Assembly: GCF_901521055.1 (NCBI RefSeq)
Contig: NZ_CABEGA010000001.1
Coordinates: 62,001 to 126,000, forward strand
Direction of reading: 5' to 3'
Length of the DNA stretch: 64,000 nucleotides
Origin: Cellulomonas hominis
Lineage (GTDB): Bacteria > Actinomycetota > Actinomycetes > Actinomycetales > Cellulomonadaceae
Under the pieces are notes generated by a model that saw nothing but the letters and a program-made list of their open reading frames with translations, was not told the origin of the DNA and made no database searches. Both the position numbers and the translations under genes were made by a program. This document shows positions 49,113 to 57,050 of this stretch, piece after piece. Position 1 is the stretch's first letter, and each line of letters begins with the position of its first letter.

Positions 49113-49847
49113 TCACGTCGGGACGGCCATCGCCTCCTCCGCCTCGGCCTCGCCGTCGACCGCGCGCACGACGGCCGCCGCGAGGTCGTCCGGCCGGCTG
49201 AGCTGCGGCCAGTGCCCGGTCGGCAGCTCGACGATCGTCACGTCCTTGATCCGGCCGAGCTCCCGGACGTACGGGTGGTCCTTGGCGAGGAGGTCGCGCA
49301 GCACGGACTCCGGCATGGTCGAGGAGATGATCGTCACGGGGACGTCGTAGCGCCGCTCGTCGTGCAGGCGCTGCGGGCCGTTGGCGACCAGCGGCGGGAC
49401 GCTCACCGCGCGGGCGCGGAAGTCGGCGCGGATCTGGTCGGTGAGGCCCTCCAGCTCCTCCTCCTCGAACACGCCCCAGTCCGGCAGCGGCACGACGCCG
49501 TCCACGAGCGGCAGCTCGTCGTTCACCACGCCGCCCTCCCCGAGCGGCCCGCTGTCCACGTAGACCACGTGCTCGACGCGGTCCGGCCGGAGGTCCGCGA
49601 CGGCGTGCGCGACCGCACCGCCCCCGCTGTGCCCGACGACGGTGACGGGCCCGTCGAGCCCGTCGACCAGCTCGGCGACCGCGGCCGCCTGGTCGGCGAG
49701 CGTGATGCCCGCGACCTCGTCCGCCGCACCGCCGGCGCCCAGGGGCGTCACGGGGTGCGGGGTGTGTCCGGCGGCCGCGAGGGCCTCGGAGACCGGCGCC
49801 CACGAGGACGCGTCGAGCCAGAACCCGGGGATGAGGACGACGTTCAT
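49113..49847 (-). CDS. Alpha/beta hydrolase
   Basis: 244 residues: N-terminal NVVLIPGFWLDASSW, nucleophile elbow VVGHSGGGAVAHAVADL (Ser), and a late His in PTGHWPQLSRPDDLA. Small soluble esterase-like hydrolase, substrate unknown. ATG start. Divergent from the PEP-mutase-like gene with about 120 nt between, mostly non-coding. Confidence 0.88.
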   Translation of the reverse strand: MNVVLIPGFWLDASSWAPVSEALAAAGHTPHPVTPLGAGGAADEVAGITLADQAAAVAELVDGLDGPVTVVGHSGGGAVAHAVADLRPDRVEHVVYVDSGPLGEGGVVNDELPLVDGVVPLPDWGVFEEEELEGLTDQIRADFRARAVSVPPLVANGPQRLHDERRYDVPVTIISSTMPESVLRDLLAKDHPYVRELGRIKDVTIVELPTGHWPQLSRPDDLAAAVVRAVDGEAEAEEAMAVPT

Positions 49848-49966
49848 GCTCCGACCGTAGACGTGACCTCCGACACACCACCAGACCTCCCGGGCGCGGC
49901 GCTCCGCGGCAGGTGCCCGACGAAAATCGCGGGCCGGTGCCGCGGCGGACGTGGTGGGATCGGCCG

Positions 49967-50788
49967 GTGCCGTCCCTCGCCGATCTCGCCCGCCAGCTCC
50001 GCTCCCTGCACGTCCCCGGGGACCCCCTCGTGCTCCCGAACGCGTGGGACGCCGCGTCCGCCCGGCTGGTGGCCGACGCCGGTGCCGCCGCCGTCGCGAC
50101 CTCCAGCGCCGGTGTCGCGTGGTCGCTGGGGCACGGCGACGGGCACCGCCTGCCGCGGGCCGACGGTCTCGCGGCGCTGGCGCGGGTCGTGGCCGCCGTC
50201 GACGTGCCGGTCACCGCGGACGTCGAACGCGGGTACGCCGACGACCCGGCGGGCGTCGCCGAGACCGTCCGCGGCGTGCTGGCCGCGGGCGCCGTCGGCG
50301 TGAACATCGAGGACGCGCTCGCGCCCGTCCCCGAGCACGCCGCCCGGATCGCCGCCGCGCGCCGGGCGGCCGACGAGGCGGGAGTGCCGCTGTACCTGAA
50401 CGCGCGGGTCGACACCCACCGGCTGCGGGCCGTGCAGGACCCGGCGGAGTGGCTGGCGGCCACCCTCGACCGCGCCCGCGCGTACGTCGACGCCGGCGCC
50501 GACGGGGTGTTCGTGCTCGGCGCGCTGGACGCCGCGACCGTCGCCGCGCTCGCCGAGGGCGTGACCGTCCCGCTCAACGTCGCGGTCGGGCCGGGGACGC
50601 TGCCCGTGGCCGAGCTCGCCGCCGCCGGCGCGGCCCGGGTCAGCGCCGGCTCCGCGCTCGCCGAGGCCGCCTACGGGGTCGCGGCCCGCGCTGCACGCGA
50701 GCTGCTCGTCCACGGCACGACCGAGAGCCTGGCCGACCCGGTCGACTACGCCGCGTTCAACGCGAGCATGACGGCGCGCGGCCGCTGA
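49967..50788 (+). CDS. Isocitrate lyase/PEP mutase superfamily protein
   Basis: 273-residue TIM-barrel enzyme. PNAWDAASARLVADAGAAAVATSSAGVAWSLG, VPVTADVERGYADDP and GVNIEDALAP are the metal-binding and active-site loops of the PEP-mutase/2-methylisocitrate lyase superfamily; YLNARVDTHRL follows. The Cys-containing KKCGH loop of true isocitrate lyases is missing, so lyase activity on isocitrate is unlikely; oxaloacetate or phosphonate chemistry is possible. GTG 49967 chosen for alignment with family N-termini; an in-frame GTG at 49913 would add 18 residues. Confidence 0.85.
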   Translation: MPSLADLARQLRSLHVPGDPLVLPNAWDAASARLVADAGAAAVATSSAGVAWSLGHGDGHRLPRADGLAALARVVAAVDVPVTADVERGYADDPAGVAETVRGVLAAGAVGVNIEDALAPVPEHAARIAAARRAADEAGVPLYLNARVDTHRLRAVQDPAEWLAATLDRARAYVDAGADGVFVLGALDAATVAALAEGVTVPLNVAVGPGTLPVAELAAAGAARVSAGSALAEAAYGVAARAARELLVHGTTESLADPVDYAAFNASMTARGR

Positions 50789-50813
50789 GCCTCATCCGGG
50801 CCTCAGCCGGGCC

Positions 50814-51083
50814 TCAGGGCGCGATCGAGAAGTCGCCGGACCCCTCCGGCTCCGCGTCCTCGACCCGCACGCCGCTGACGTCCGCGAACCGCGGACCGCG
50901 TCGGGCCCAGTCCGTCAGCCGCGCGACCGCGTCCTCCGGCCCCTCCAGCAGCGCCTCGACCGACCCGTCCGCGCGGTTCCGCACCCACCCGGCGACGCCG
51001 TGCCGGCGCGCCTCGGCCGCGAGCGACGCACGGAAGCCGACCCCCTGGACCTGGCCCTCGACGACCAGACGGCGCGCAGTCAT
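50814..51083 (-). CDS. acyP: Acylphosphatase
   Basis: 89 residues, hydrolyses acyl phosphates. Full family signature: VEGQVQGVGFRASLAAEARRHGVAGWVRNRADGSVEALLEGPEDAV, with the catalytic Arg in GFR and Asn in RNR. ATG at 51083. Only 25 nt separate its stop from that of the convergent PEP-mutase-like gene. Confidence 0.94.
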   Translation of the reverse strand: MTARRLVVEGQVQGVGFRASLAAEARRHGVAGWVRNRADGSVEALLEGPEDAVARLTDWARRGPRFADVSGVRVEDAEPEGSGDFSIAP

Positions 51084-51129
51084 GCGCCCAGTCTGCGCGG
51101 ACGGCACCGGACCGCGCCAGGATGGGCCG

Positions 51130-51561
51130 GTGACCCGACCCCGCGCCGCCCGGCCCGCTGCCCGGCCTGCCCTCCCGGTGCAGCCGCTCGGCCGCGGGGC
51201 GCGCGGCCTCGTCGCCGCGTTCCTCGTCTCCGGGACCGTGCACCTGGTGCGCCCGCAGGTCTTCGAGGGCACCATCCCCCGGGCCCTCCCCCGGCCGCGG
51301 GACCTCGTCGTGTGGTCCGGGGTCGCCGAGCTGGTGTGCGCCGCCGGCCTGCTGGTCCCGGCCACGCGACGACCCGCCGGCGTCGCGAGCGCAGCGCTGC
51401 TGGCGGCCATTTACCCGGCGAACGTGCAGATGGCGGTCGACGGCGTGCGGGGCGTGCGACGGGCCCGCACCCCCGCCGCCGTCACGCGGGCCGTGCTCAC
51501 GCTCGCGCGGCTCCCGCTGCAGTGGACGCTCGCGCGCTGGGCCTGGCGCGCGGGACGCTGA
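51130..51561 (+). CDS. DoxX-like small membrane protein
   Basis: 143 residues with four hydrophobic segments (LVAAFLVSGTVHLVRP; DLVVWSGVAELVCAAGLLVP; ASAALLAAIYPANVQMAVDG; weaker C-terminal segment LTLARLPLQWTLARWAW). The GTVHLVRPQVFEGTIPRALPRPRDLVVWSGVAELVCAAGLLVPATRRPAG pattern is that of DoxX-like proteins. GTG start 6 nt after a CAGGAT hexamer (possible leaderless promoter). Overlaps the next gene by 1 nt. Confidence 0.82.
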   Translation: MTRPRAARPAARPALPVQPLGRGARGLVAAFLVSGTVHLVRPQVFEGTIPRALPRPRDLVVWSGVAELVCAAGLLVPATRRPAGVASAALLAAIYPANVQMAVDGVRGVRRARTPAAVTRAVLTLARLPLQWTLARWAWRAGR

Positions 51562-52385
51562 TGCGATCTTCTGACCGGACCCCGCGGGGCGGCATGGGCC
51601 GCGGGTTCCTCTGGCTCGTCGTGGTCGGCAACGCGGTGCTGGGTGGCGCACTGGCTGTCGTCGCCCTCGCCCTTCTGGCGCGACCGGGCACGTGGTCGAC
51701 GGCGACGTCGCTGCTGGTGGCGCTCACCGGGGTGTTCTGGGTCGCCGCAGGGTCGGTGGGCTTCCACCGGATGTACCTGCACCGACCGGCCCTCGACGGT
51801 GCGCGCGTGCGGCTCGAGCCGGTGCGCGGCCGGCCCGCGGTGGTGCTCCCCTGGTCCTCGACCGTGATCGCCGTCCCCACAGCCACGCTGACCGGCCTGA
51901 CCGCGCTGCTGGCGGCGGCGACCGTGCTGCAGCTCGCGGCCGGCGGCGGCGCGGGCGCGTGGTTCACCGGCGGGCTCGCCGTCGTCCTGCTCCCGCTGCT
52001 GCCCGACGCCTGGCTGCGCCTGCGGCGCCGGCCCTGGCTGGCGCTGACCGTCGAGGGCGTGACCGTGCACGGCTGGGACGGCGACGCGGAGCTGGTCTGG
52101 GACCGGGTGCGCGCGGTCGACCTCGCGGACGCGGGGTCCTGGACCACCCTGCGGGTCGTCGCACGCGCGGGGAGCGCTCCGGAGTGGCACCGCCGACGTC
52201 GGGTGCTCCTCGCGCCCGCGCCGCGCGGCCCGTACCTGGAGGTGCCGCTCCCCGCGCTGGACGTGGACCCGCACTTCCTCGCGGGGACGATCATGTTCTA
52301 CGCGGAGAATCCCGCGACGCGGCGCGAGATCGCCGACGGCACGGCACGCACCCGCCTGGTGGAGCGGCTGCGCCCGGTCGCCTGA
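51561..52385 (+). CDS. Membrane protein of unknown function with PH-like C-terminal domain
   Basis: 274 residues. Two helices at the N-terminus (FLWLVVVGNAVLGGALAVVALALLA; SLLVALTGVFWVAAGSV), another pair in the middle (about 100-150), then a beta-rich region (RPWLALTVEGVTVHGWDGDAELVWDRVRAVDL) reminiscent of bacterial PH-like domains. Unrecognised family. ATG overlaps the DoxX-like gene stop (TGATG), so the two are coupled. Confidence 0.75.
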   Translation: MRSSDRTPRGGMGRGFLWLVVVGNAVLGGALAVVALALLARPGTWSTATSLLVALTGVFWVAAGSVGFHRMYLHRPALDGARVRLEPVRGRPAVVLPWSSTVIAVPTATLTGLTALLAAATVLQLAAGGGAGAWFTGGLAVVLLPLLPDAWLRLRRRPWLALTVEGVTVHGWDGDAELVWDRVRAVDLADAGSWTTLRVVARAGSAPEWHRRRRVLLAPAPRGPYLEVPLPALDVDPHFLAGTIMFYAENPATRREIADGTARTRLVERLRPVA

Positions 52386-52393
52386 GCCCCTGC

Positions 52394-52426
52394 GGGCCGG
52401 TCCCTCCCCCTGCGCGGGACCGGCCC
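52394..52426. terminator. Bidirectional hairpin terminator
   Basis: 11-bp perfect stem (52394-52404 with 52416-52426), 11-nt loop, exactly between convergent stops at 52385 and 52437. Confidence 0.8.
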
Positions 52427-52436
52427 TGACGCGCCG

Positions 52437-53840
52437 TCAGCGCACGCCCGCGGCGACCGGCCGGTTGCTCCGGAACAGCCCGGACGAGTCGACGGCCGCC
52501 TTCACCGCCCGCAGCCGCTCGATCGTCGCGGCCGGGTAGCAGCGGTCGATCGCGTCGTCGCGGTCCAGGAACGTGAGCGGGGCGGTGCCGGCGCTCCAGG
52601 GCTCCACCACCGTGAACAGGTGGTCGAGCGCCGCGGTGACGAGCGGGGCGAGCTCGGGCACCGGGACCATCGCCATCCCGGTGAGCAGGAACGGTTCCGC
52701 CGCCGCGCCCGCCGCACCCGGCAGCGCCTCGCGGGCCAGCGCGCCACCGACGTGCCGCACCTGCACCTGCATCAGCGGCGAGCGCCCCGGCTCCCCGGCG
52801 AGATCGAGCACCGCGTCGATCGCGGCGTCGTCGAACGTGTGGAGCCGCGTGCCGGCGAGGACGGCCGGGCTCGGGTCGACCGGCTCCTCGGCGAGCAGCC
52901 CGACCTCCCCCGGCTGCAGCGGCCGGAACGTGTCACGGAGCACCGGTCCCGCGGCCCGCACCGGCGCGAGCAGCCGCTCGGCCTCGGCGGGGTCGCCCAG
53001 GTACGTCGCCAGCACGACCGCCAGCGAGGCGCCACGCAGCGGCTCCGGGATGAACGGCGCGTCGGGCAGGTGCAGCACGGACACCCACGTGCTGAGCTCC
53101 TCGGGCGCGGTCGCGGTGACCGCGGTGAACGCCCGGAACACCGCCGGGGCCGCCGCCGCGGGGAACGCCAGCATCCCGCCGTAGATCTGCGGTGCCGGGA
53201 ACAGGTCGAGCTCGACGGCGGTGACGAGCGCGAAGTCGCCGCCCCCGCCGCGCAGCGCCCAGAGCAGGTCCGCGTCGTCCGGCGACTCGTCGCTGACCCA
53301 GCGGTGCGCGCCGGTCGCGTCGACCACCTCGAACGACCGGACCGCGCCGGCGCCGCTGCCGAACGCCCGGCTGAACCACGACAGCCCCCCGCCCAGGCAG
53401 TACCCGACGACCGTGACGTCCGGGTTCGACCCGACGAGCCCCGTCAGGCCCGTGCCGTCCAGGGCGACCTGCAGGTCGCCCCACTTCACGCCGGCGCCGA
53501 CCCGGGCGACCCGGGCGCCGGCGTCGACCCAGATGTCGTCGAGGGCGGACGTCCGGACGAGCACGGCGCCGTCGAGCGAGCGGCTCGCGCCGTGCCCGTT
53601 CGGCTGCGCGGACAGCGGGACGCCGTGCGCCGCGGCCCACCGCACCGTGGCGGCGACGTCGGCGGCGTCGGCGGCGTGCACGACCGCGAGCGGGTGCTGG
53701 TCGACCAGGCGGTTCCACGCGAGGCGCGCGGTGTCCCAGCCGGCGTCGCCGGCGGCGGTGAGCGAGCCGGTCAGGGCGGAGCGGAGGTCGTCGAGGGCGG
53801 GCGTGCCGAGCGGCGTCGGTGCCGTGAGATGCGTCGTCAT
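52437..53840 (-). CDS. BBE-type FAD-dependent oxidase
   Basis: 467 residues of the berberine-bridge/6-hydroxynicotine oxidase family. FAD-binding type 4 domain (about 35-205): HPLAVVHAADAADVAATVRWAAAHGVPLSAQPNGHGASRS, where His is the likely covalent flavin ligand, and GSNPDVTVVGYCLGGGLSWFSRAFG. The C-terminal BBE motif (about 430-465) is FLDRDDAIDRCYPAATIERLRAVKAAVDSSGLFRSNRPV. Probably oxidises a sugar or alcohol; substrate unknown. Divergent from a LuxR regulator with palindromes between. Confidence 0.9.
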   Translation of the reverse strand: MTTHLTAPTPLGTPALDDLRSALTGSLTAAGDAGWDTARLAWNRLVDQHPLAVVHAADAADVAATVRWAAAHGVPLSAQPNGHGASRSLDGAVLVRTSALDDIWVDAGARVARVGAGVKWGDLQVALDGTGLTGLVGSNPDVTVVGYCLGGGLSWFSRAFGSGAGAVRSFEVVDATGAHRWVSDESPDDADLLWALRGGGGDFALVTAVELDLFPAPQIYGGMLAFPAAAAPAVFRAFTAVTATAPEELSTWVSVLHLPDAPFIPEPLRGASLAVVLATYLGDPAEAERLLAPVRAAGPVLRDTFRPLQPGEVGLLAEEPVDPSPAVLAGTRLHTFDDAAIDAVLDLAGEPGRSPLMQVQVRHVGGALAREALPGAAGAAAEPFLLTGMAMVPVPELAPLVTAALDHLFTVVEPWSAGTAPLTFLDRDDAIDRCYPAATIERLRAVKAAVDSSGLFRSNRPVAAGVR

Positions 53841-53877
53841 GGGATCGAGCGTCCTCGCGCCCCACGGCCGGCGGTAT

Positions 53878-53891
53878 CCCAGGAACCTGGG
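53878..53891. promoter_or_regulatory. Palindrome between the oxidase and LuxR genes
   Basis: CCCAGGAACCTGGG, perfect 14-bp palindrome, 38 nt upstream of the oxidase ATG. Candidate site for the divergent LuxR regulator. Confidence 0.45.
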
Positions 53892-53925
53892 GAGCATCCC
53901 GCCCGGCGCGGGGCAGGGGACGAAT

Positions 53926-53941
53926 CCCCACAAACATGGGG
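53926..53941. promoter_or_regulatory. Second palindrome between the oxidase and LuxR genes
   Basis: CCCCA-N6-TGGGG, 37 nt upstream of the LuxR ATG. Shares the C-rich/G-rich arm character with the neighbouring palindrome, 48 bp apart start to start. Confidence 0.45.
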
Positions 53942-53977
53942 GTACCGGGACGAACCCGACAGCGGGACCATCGGAGC

Positions 53978-55102
53978 ATGGCGACTCTGCGGACCGAGCC
54001 CGTGCAGCAGGGCCTCGACTCCCTGTCGCGCTCCGGGCTCGGCTGGCGCGAGTTCGTCCGGGAGGCGATCGAGCTGCTCGGCACGGTGATCCCGAACGAC
54101 GCCGCCTGCATCGGACCGGTCGACCCGGGCACCGGCCTGCTCACCGGGTCGGTCAAGCGGAACATCGGCGACGAGCGGGACGCCGAGTTCCTCGAGCACG
54201 AGTACGTGACCGACGACGTGAACCTGTTCCGCACGCTCGCGCGCCGCCAGAACCCCGTCGGCATCCTGGTGGACGACACCGACGGCGACCCCCGGCGGAG
54301 CAGCCGGCACCGGGAGATGTTCGTGCCGCACTGGTCGCTCGACCACGAGATGCGCGCGTCCGCCCGGTCGGACGGCCACGCCTGGGCCGCGATCGCGCTG
54401 TACCGCAACGGCGCCTCCAGCGGTTTCAGCCCGGCGGAGGCGGACTTCCTGGCCCGCGTGACCCGGTTCGTCGCCGTCGGCGTGCGGGCCGGGCTGGTGA
54501 CCTCCGTCGCGGCCGGCTCCGCGCGCCGGACGCCCCTGCCTGCCGGGCCCGCCGTCCTGGTCGTGGACGCCGACAACACGGTCCGGCAGGTCAGCCCCGC
54601 CGCCGAGGAGCGGATCGCCGAGCTCGGCGGCTCCGGCTGGGGCGCGCTGCCCACGCCGGTCGCCGCCATCACGTCGGCGGCGCGGGCCCTCGGCGACGGG
54701 CGGCTCCGCACGGTCCCGCGCCTGCGGGTGCGGACCCCCGCCGGGCAGTGGCTGGTCGTGCACGCCGCGCCGCTGGCCGGCCGGGACGGCGGCCGGCGCG
54801 AGGTCGTCGTGACCATCGAGGAGGCCCGCCCGACGGAGATCGTCCCGCTCGTGGTGGCCGCCTTCGGGCTGACCGGGCGCGAGCGGGACGTCGTCGCGGG
54901 CGTGCTGCACGGGGACAGCACGCAGGAGATCGGGCGGGCGCTGCACCTGTCGCCGTACACGGTGCAGGACCACCTGAAGGCGGTGTTCGACAAGTCCGGG
55001 GTCGGCAGCCGGCGCGAGCTGGTGGCGCGGGTCTACTTCGACCACTACGCCCCGCGGTACGCGAGCGACCTGGCGCCGTCGGGCTGGTACGCCGGGGTCT
55101 GA
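53978..55102 (+). CDS. LuxR-family transcriptional regulator
   Basis: 374 residues. N-terminal GAF-like sensory region (about 1-200; PVQQGLDSLSRSGLGWREFVREAIELLGTVIPNDAACIGPVDP), a middle PAS-like segment (about 190-290), and a C-terminal LuxR HTH (about 300-358; GLTGRERDVVAGVLHGDSTQEIGRALHLSPYTVQDHLKAVFDKSGVGSRRELVAR). No receiver domain, so it is not a classical two-component regulator. Divergent from the flavin oxidase, its likely target. ATG preceded by GGAG. Confidence 0.9.
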   Translation: MATLRTEPVQQGLDSLSRSGLGWREFVREAIELLGTVIPNDAACIGPVDPGTGLLTGSVKRNIGDERDAEFLEHEYVTDDVNLFRTLARRQNPVGILVDDTDGDPRRSSRHREMFVPHWSLDHEMRASARSDGHAWAAIALYRNGASSGFSPAEADFLARVTRFVAVGVRAGLVTSVAAGSARRTPLPAGPAVLVVDADNTVRQVSPAAEERIAELGGSGWGALPTPVAAITSAARALGDGRLRTVPRLRVRTPAGQWLVVHAAPLAGRDGGRREVVVTIEEARPTEIVPLVVAAFGLTGRERDVVAGVLHGDSTQEIGRALHLSPYTVQDHLKAVFDKSGVGSRRELVARVYFDHYAPRYASDLAPSGWYAGV

Positions 55103-55104
55103 CG

Positions 55105-55548
55105 TCAGCCGTCGGTGCGCCGCAGGGGGACGCCGAGCACGCTGGGTTCGGGCGCCGGGAGCGTGTCGGTGCCCGCGGGCGTCGCGGGGACCCCGCCGCC
55201 GGGGACCGGCCCGACCCACACCCGCCACACGTCGCCGTCGCGGTGCAGCCGTCCCGGTGCGACGAGGCGCGCGTGCCAGCCCGCCCGCTCGCGCTGTTCA
55301 GCGAGCGGCGCGGCCCGGTCGGCGGGGACGAACCCGACGACGACGTTCCGGCAGACCACCACGACCCGGCCGTCCCGCCCGGGCTCCAGGAGGAGCTCCA
55401 CCGGGACGTCGGCGCCCGTGGCGCGCTCCGCGGCCGCGAGGACGCCCACCAGGGAGACCTGGAGCGCGCGGGCCTCCGTCGCGTGGAAGCCCGCGGCGAT
55501 CTCGGCAGGCTCCTGGGCGCGGGCTCGGCGGGAGAGGATCACGGGCAC
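55105..55548 (-). CDS. Hypothetical protein, possible HIRAN-like domain
   Basis: 147 residues. The central part (AADVPVELL-type strand followed by DGRVVVVCRNVVVGFVPADRAAPLAEQRERAG) resembles the HIRAN-type small beta domain found in actinobacterial proteins. No membrane or signal segment. GTG 55548 has GAGG 10 nt upstream; GTG 55542 is an alternative. Its stop is 2 nt from the end of the convergent LuxR gene, and it follows the FemAB-like gene by 32 nt of short repeats, so they are probably co-transcribed. Function unknown. Confidence 0.6.
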   Translation of the reverse strand: MPVILSRRARAQEPAEIAAGFHATEARALQVSLVGVLAAAERATGADVPVELLLEPGRDGRVVVVCRNVVVGFVPADRAAPLAEQRERAGWHARLVAPGRLHRDGDVWRVWVGPVPGGGVPATPAGTDTLPAPEPSVLGVPLRRTDG

Positions 55549-55580
55549 CAGCGTCCCACCTCGGGTCACACCACGTCCGG

Positions 55581-56771
55581 TCACACCACCTCGGGCCGCA
55601 CCGCCGCGGGCCGCACCGCCGCGGGCCGCACCGCGAGCGCCCCGCGCCGCTGCACCACCCGCTGGGCCACCCGCAGCGCCGTCGCCGCGGGCCGCCCGGT
55701 CGCGACGAGCAGGTCGACGTGCTCGCGGCAGTCCGGGAAGATCCGGGCGCCGGTCGCGTACCGGGAGTCGAAGGCGGGGTCGAAGAACGGGGCGTCCGTC
55801 GTCGCGAACAGGTACGTCATGCTCGCCACCCGGCCGATCGAGCCGGGGCTGAACCGCCGGTGGCGCTCGGCGTACGCGTCGAGGAACCCGAAGTAGGCCC
55901 CGCCGGAGCGCAGCGCGTACCCGGTCCACACCGTCTCGCCGCCCGCCGCGAGCCGGACGACGAGGGCGTCCTTGTCCTGCCGGAAGCCGGAGACGACCGC
56001 GCGGAACCACCGTTCGGCGACGGGGTCGAGGCGCAGGGCGGCGCCGCCCTGGCCGGTGTCGCCCTTCCAGCCGGCCGCCTGGAGGTCGAGGAACGCGTCG
56101 TCCGCCGCCGGGTCCTGGCTCACGTCGTGGAGCTCGAGGGGCCCGCCGGCCTCCCGCGCGAGACCGCGGACGCCGCGGCGCATGTTCCGGCGCTCGTCGG
56201 TCCGCATGTGGTCCCAGGCGAGCGGCGGGTCGACGACCGGTCCGGACCCGCCCGGCAGCGGGGGCACCGTCGTGCTGCTGCGGCGCGCGAAGGCGCTGGT
56301 CTCGCGCCGGCGCTCGACCACGTGCGTCGACGTGCCGGCCACGACCTGCGTCAGCGCGGCGGCCAGCGGCCCGTCGGTCGGGACGTGCTGGAGCTGCAGC
56401 AGGCGCGGCAGCCCGAGCGTGCGCAGTCCCCGCAGCAGGGCCTCCAGCGCCTCCGCCTCGCGGCCGGTGCGGACCAGCGGGTGGTGCCGGTCGGCGTGGG
56501 TCGTCATGAACCCGCCGCCGGTCGTCGCCGCGCGCACGGGCACCCGCGGGGCGACGCGCTTGGTGGTCACCGCGAGCGCCGCCAGCCACTCGCCGCCGTC
56601 CTGGACGACGGCGAGCCGCAGGTCGGCGGCCTCGTGCCCCCGGTCGCGCGCGGGGACGAGGAACCGGGGGTCCAGGTACAGGTTGGGCTCGACGGCGTGG
56701 TCGGCGAGGCGCTGCCACGCCTGCGCGTCGGCCGCCGTGATGTCGGTCAGCGCGATCATCCGGACGTGCAC
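55581..56771 (-). CDS. GNAT/FemAB-like acyltransferase-fold protein
   Basis: 396 residues. Two tandem GNAT-like halves: an N-terminal half (about 20-160) and a C-terminal half with the FemAB/BioF2-like LELHDVSQDPAADDAFLDLQAAGWKGDTGQGGAALRLDPVAERWFRAVVSGFRQDKDALVVRLAAGGETVWTGYALR pattern. Such proteins transfer acyl or aminoacyl groups, often in cell-envelope biosynthesis; the substrate is unknown. GTG 56771 has GGAGG 5 nt upstream. The last 15 residues (RPAAVRPAAVRPEVV) come from a tandem DNA repeat. Confidence 0.82.
   Translation of the reverse strand: MHVRMIALTDITAADAQAWQRLADHAVEPNLYLDPRFLVPARDRGHEAADLRLAVVQDGGEWLAALAVTTKRVAPRVPVRAATTGGGFMTTHADRHHPLVRTGREAEALEALLRGLRTLGLPRLLQLQHVPTDGPLAAALTQVVAGTSTHVVERRRETSAFARRSSTTVPPLPGGSGPVVDPPLAWDHMRTDERRNMRRGVRGLAREAGGPLELHDVSQDPAADDAFLDLQAAGWKGDTGQGGAALRLDPVAERWFRAVVSGFRQDKDALVVRLAAGGETVWTGYALRSGGAYFGFLDAYAERHRRFSPGSIGRVASMTYLFATTDAPFFDPAFDSRYATGARIFPDCREHVDLLVATGRPAATALRVAQRVVQRRGALAVRPAAVRPAAVRPEVV
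55592..55636. repeat. 15-bp tandem repeat, about three copies, at the FemAB-like 3' end
   Basis: Unit GGGCCGCACCGCCGC, encoding RPAAV repeats. The adjacent 55559-55592 also carries two copies of GGTCACACCAC between the genes. Confidence 0.7.
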
Positions 56772-56820
56772 GAGGTCCTCCAGCGGGGGCGCGGTGCCTG
56801 GGTCGTGCGGGATGGCGCGA

Positions 56821-56855
56821 GCGTATTGTCCGCTTTGGGCGTATTTGTACGCTTT
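56821..56855. repeat. AT-rich direct repeats upstream of the FemAB-like gene
   Basis: GCGTATTGTCCGCTTT (56821-56836) and GCGTATTTGTACGCTTT (56839-56855) form a tandem pair about 50 nt upstream of the GTG at 56771; the second also contains GCGTA-N4-TACGC. Likely promoter/operator region. The rest of 56772-57050 shows no gene. Confidence 0.5.
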
Positions 56856-57050
56856 CCGGGGTGAATCGAATCCCGACCGCCGCAACGGGATGGCCCCGCC
56901 CCCGACGACCCGACGGGCACAGCGCGCGTCCGGGCTGCTCACAGCGACGCACACCGCCGTCCGCTCCCGTCCGGACCCGGCGGCCGGGCCGGACGCCCCG
57001 GCCAGGTACACCCGTTCGGGCTACCCCGGTCGGCCTAGTGCCGCGCGCGG

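Noticed and set aside
56850-56930. tRNA-like stretch (GAATCGAATCCCG) upstream of the FemAB-like gene
   Set aside because: It resembles a T-arm, but no matching acceptor, D or anticodon arms could be placed in the required spacing on either strand.
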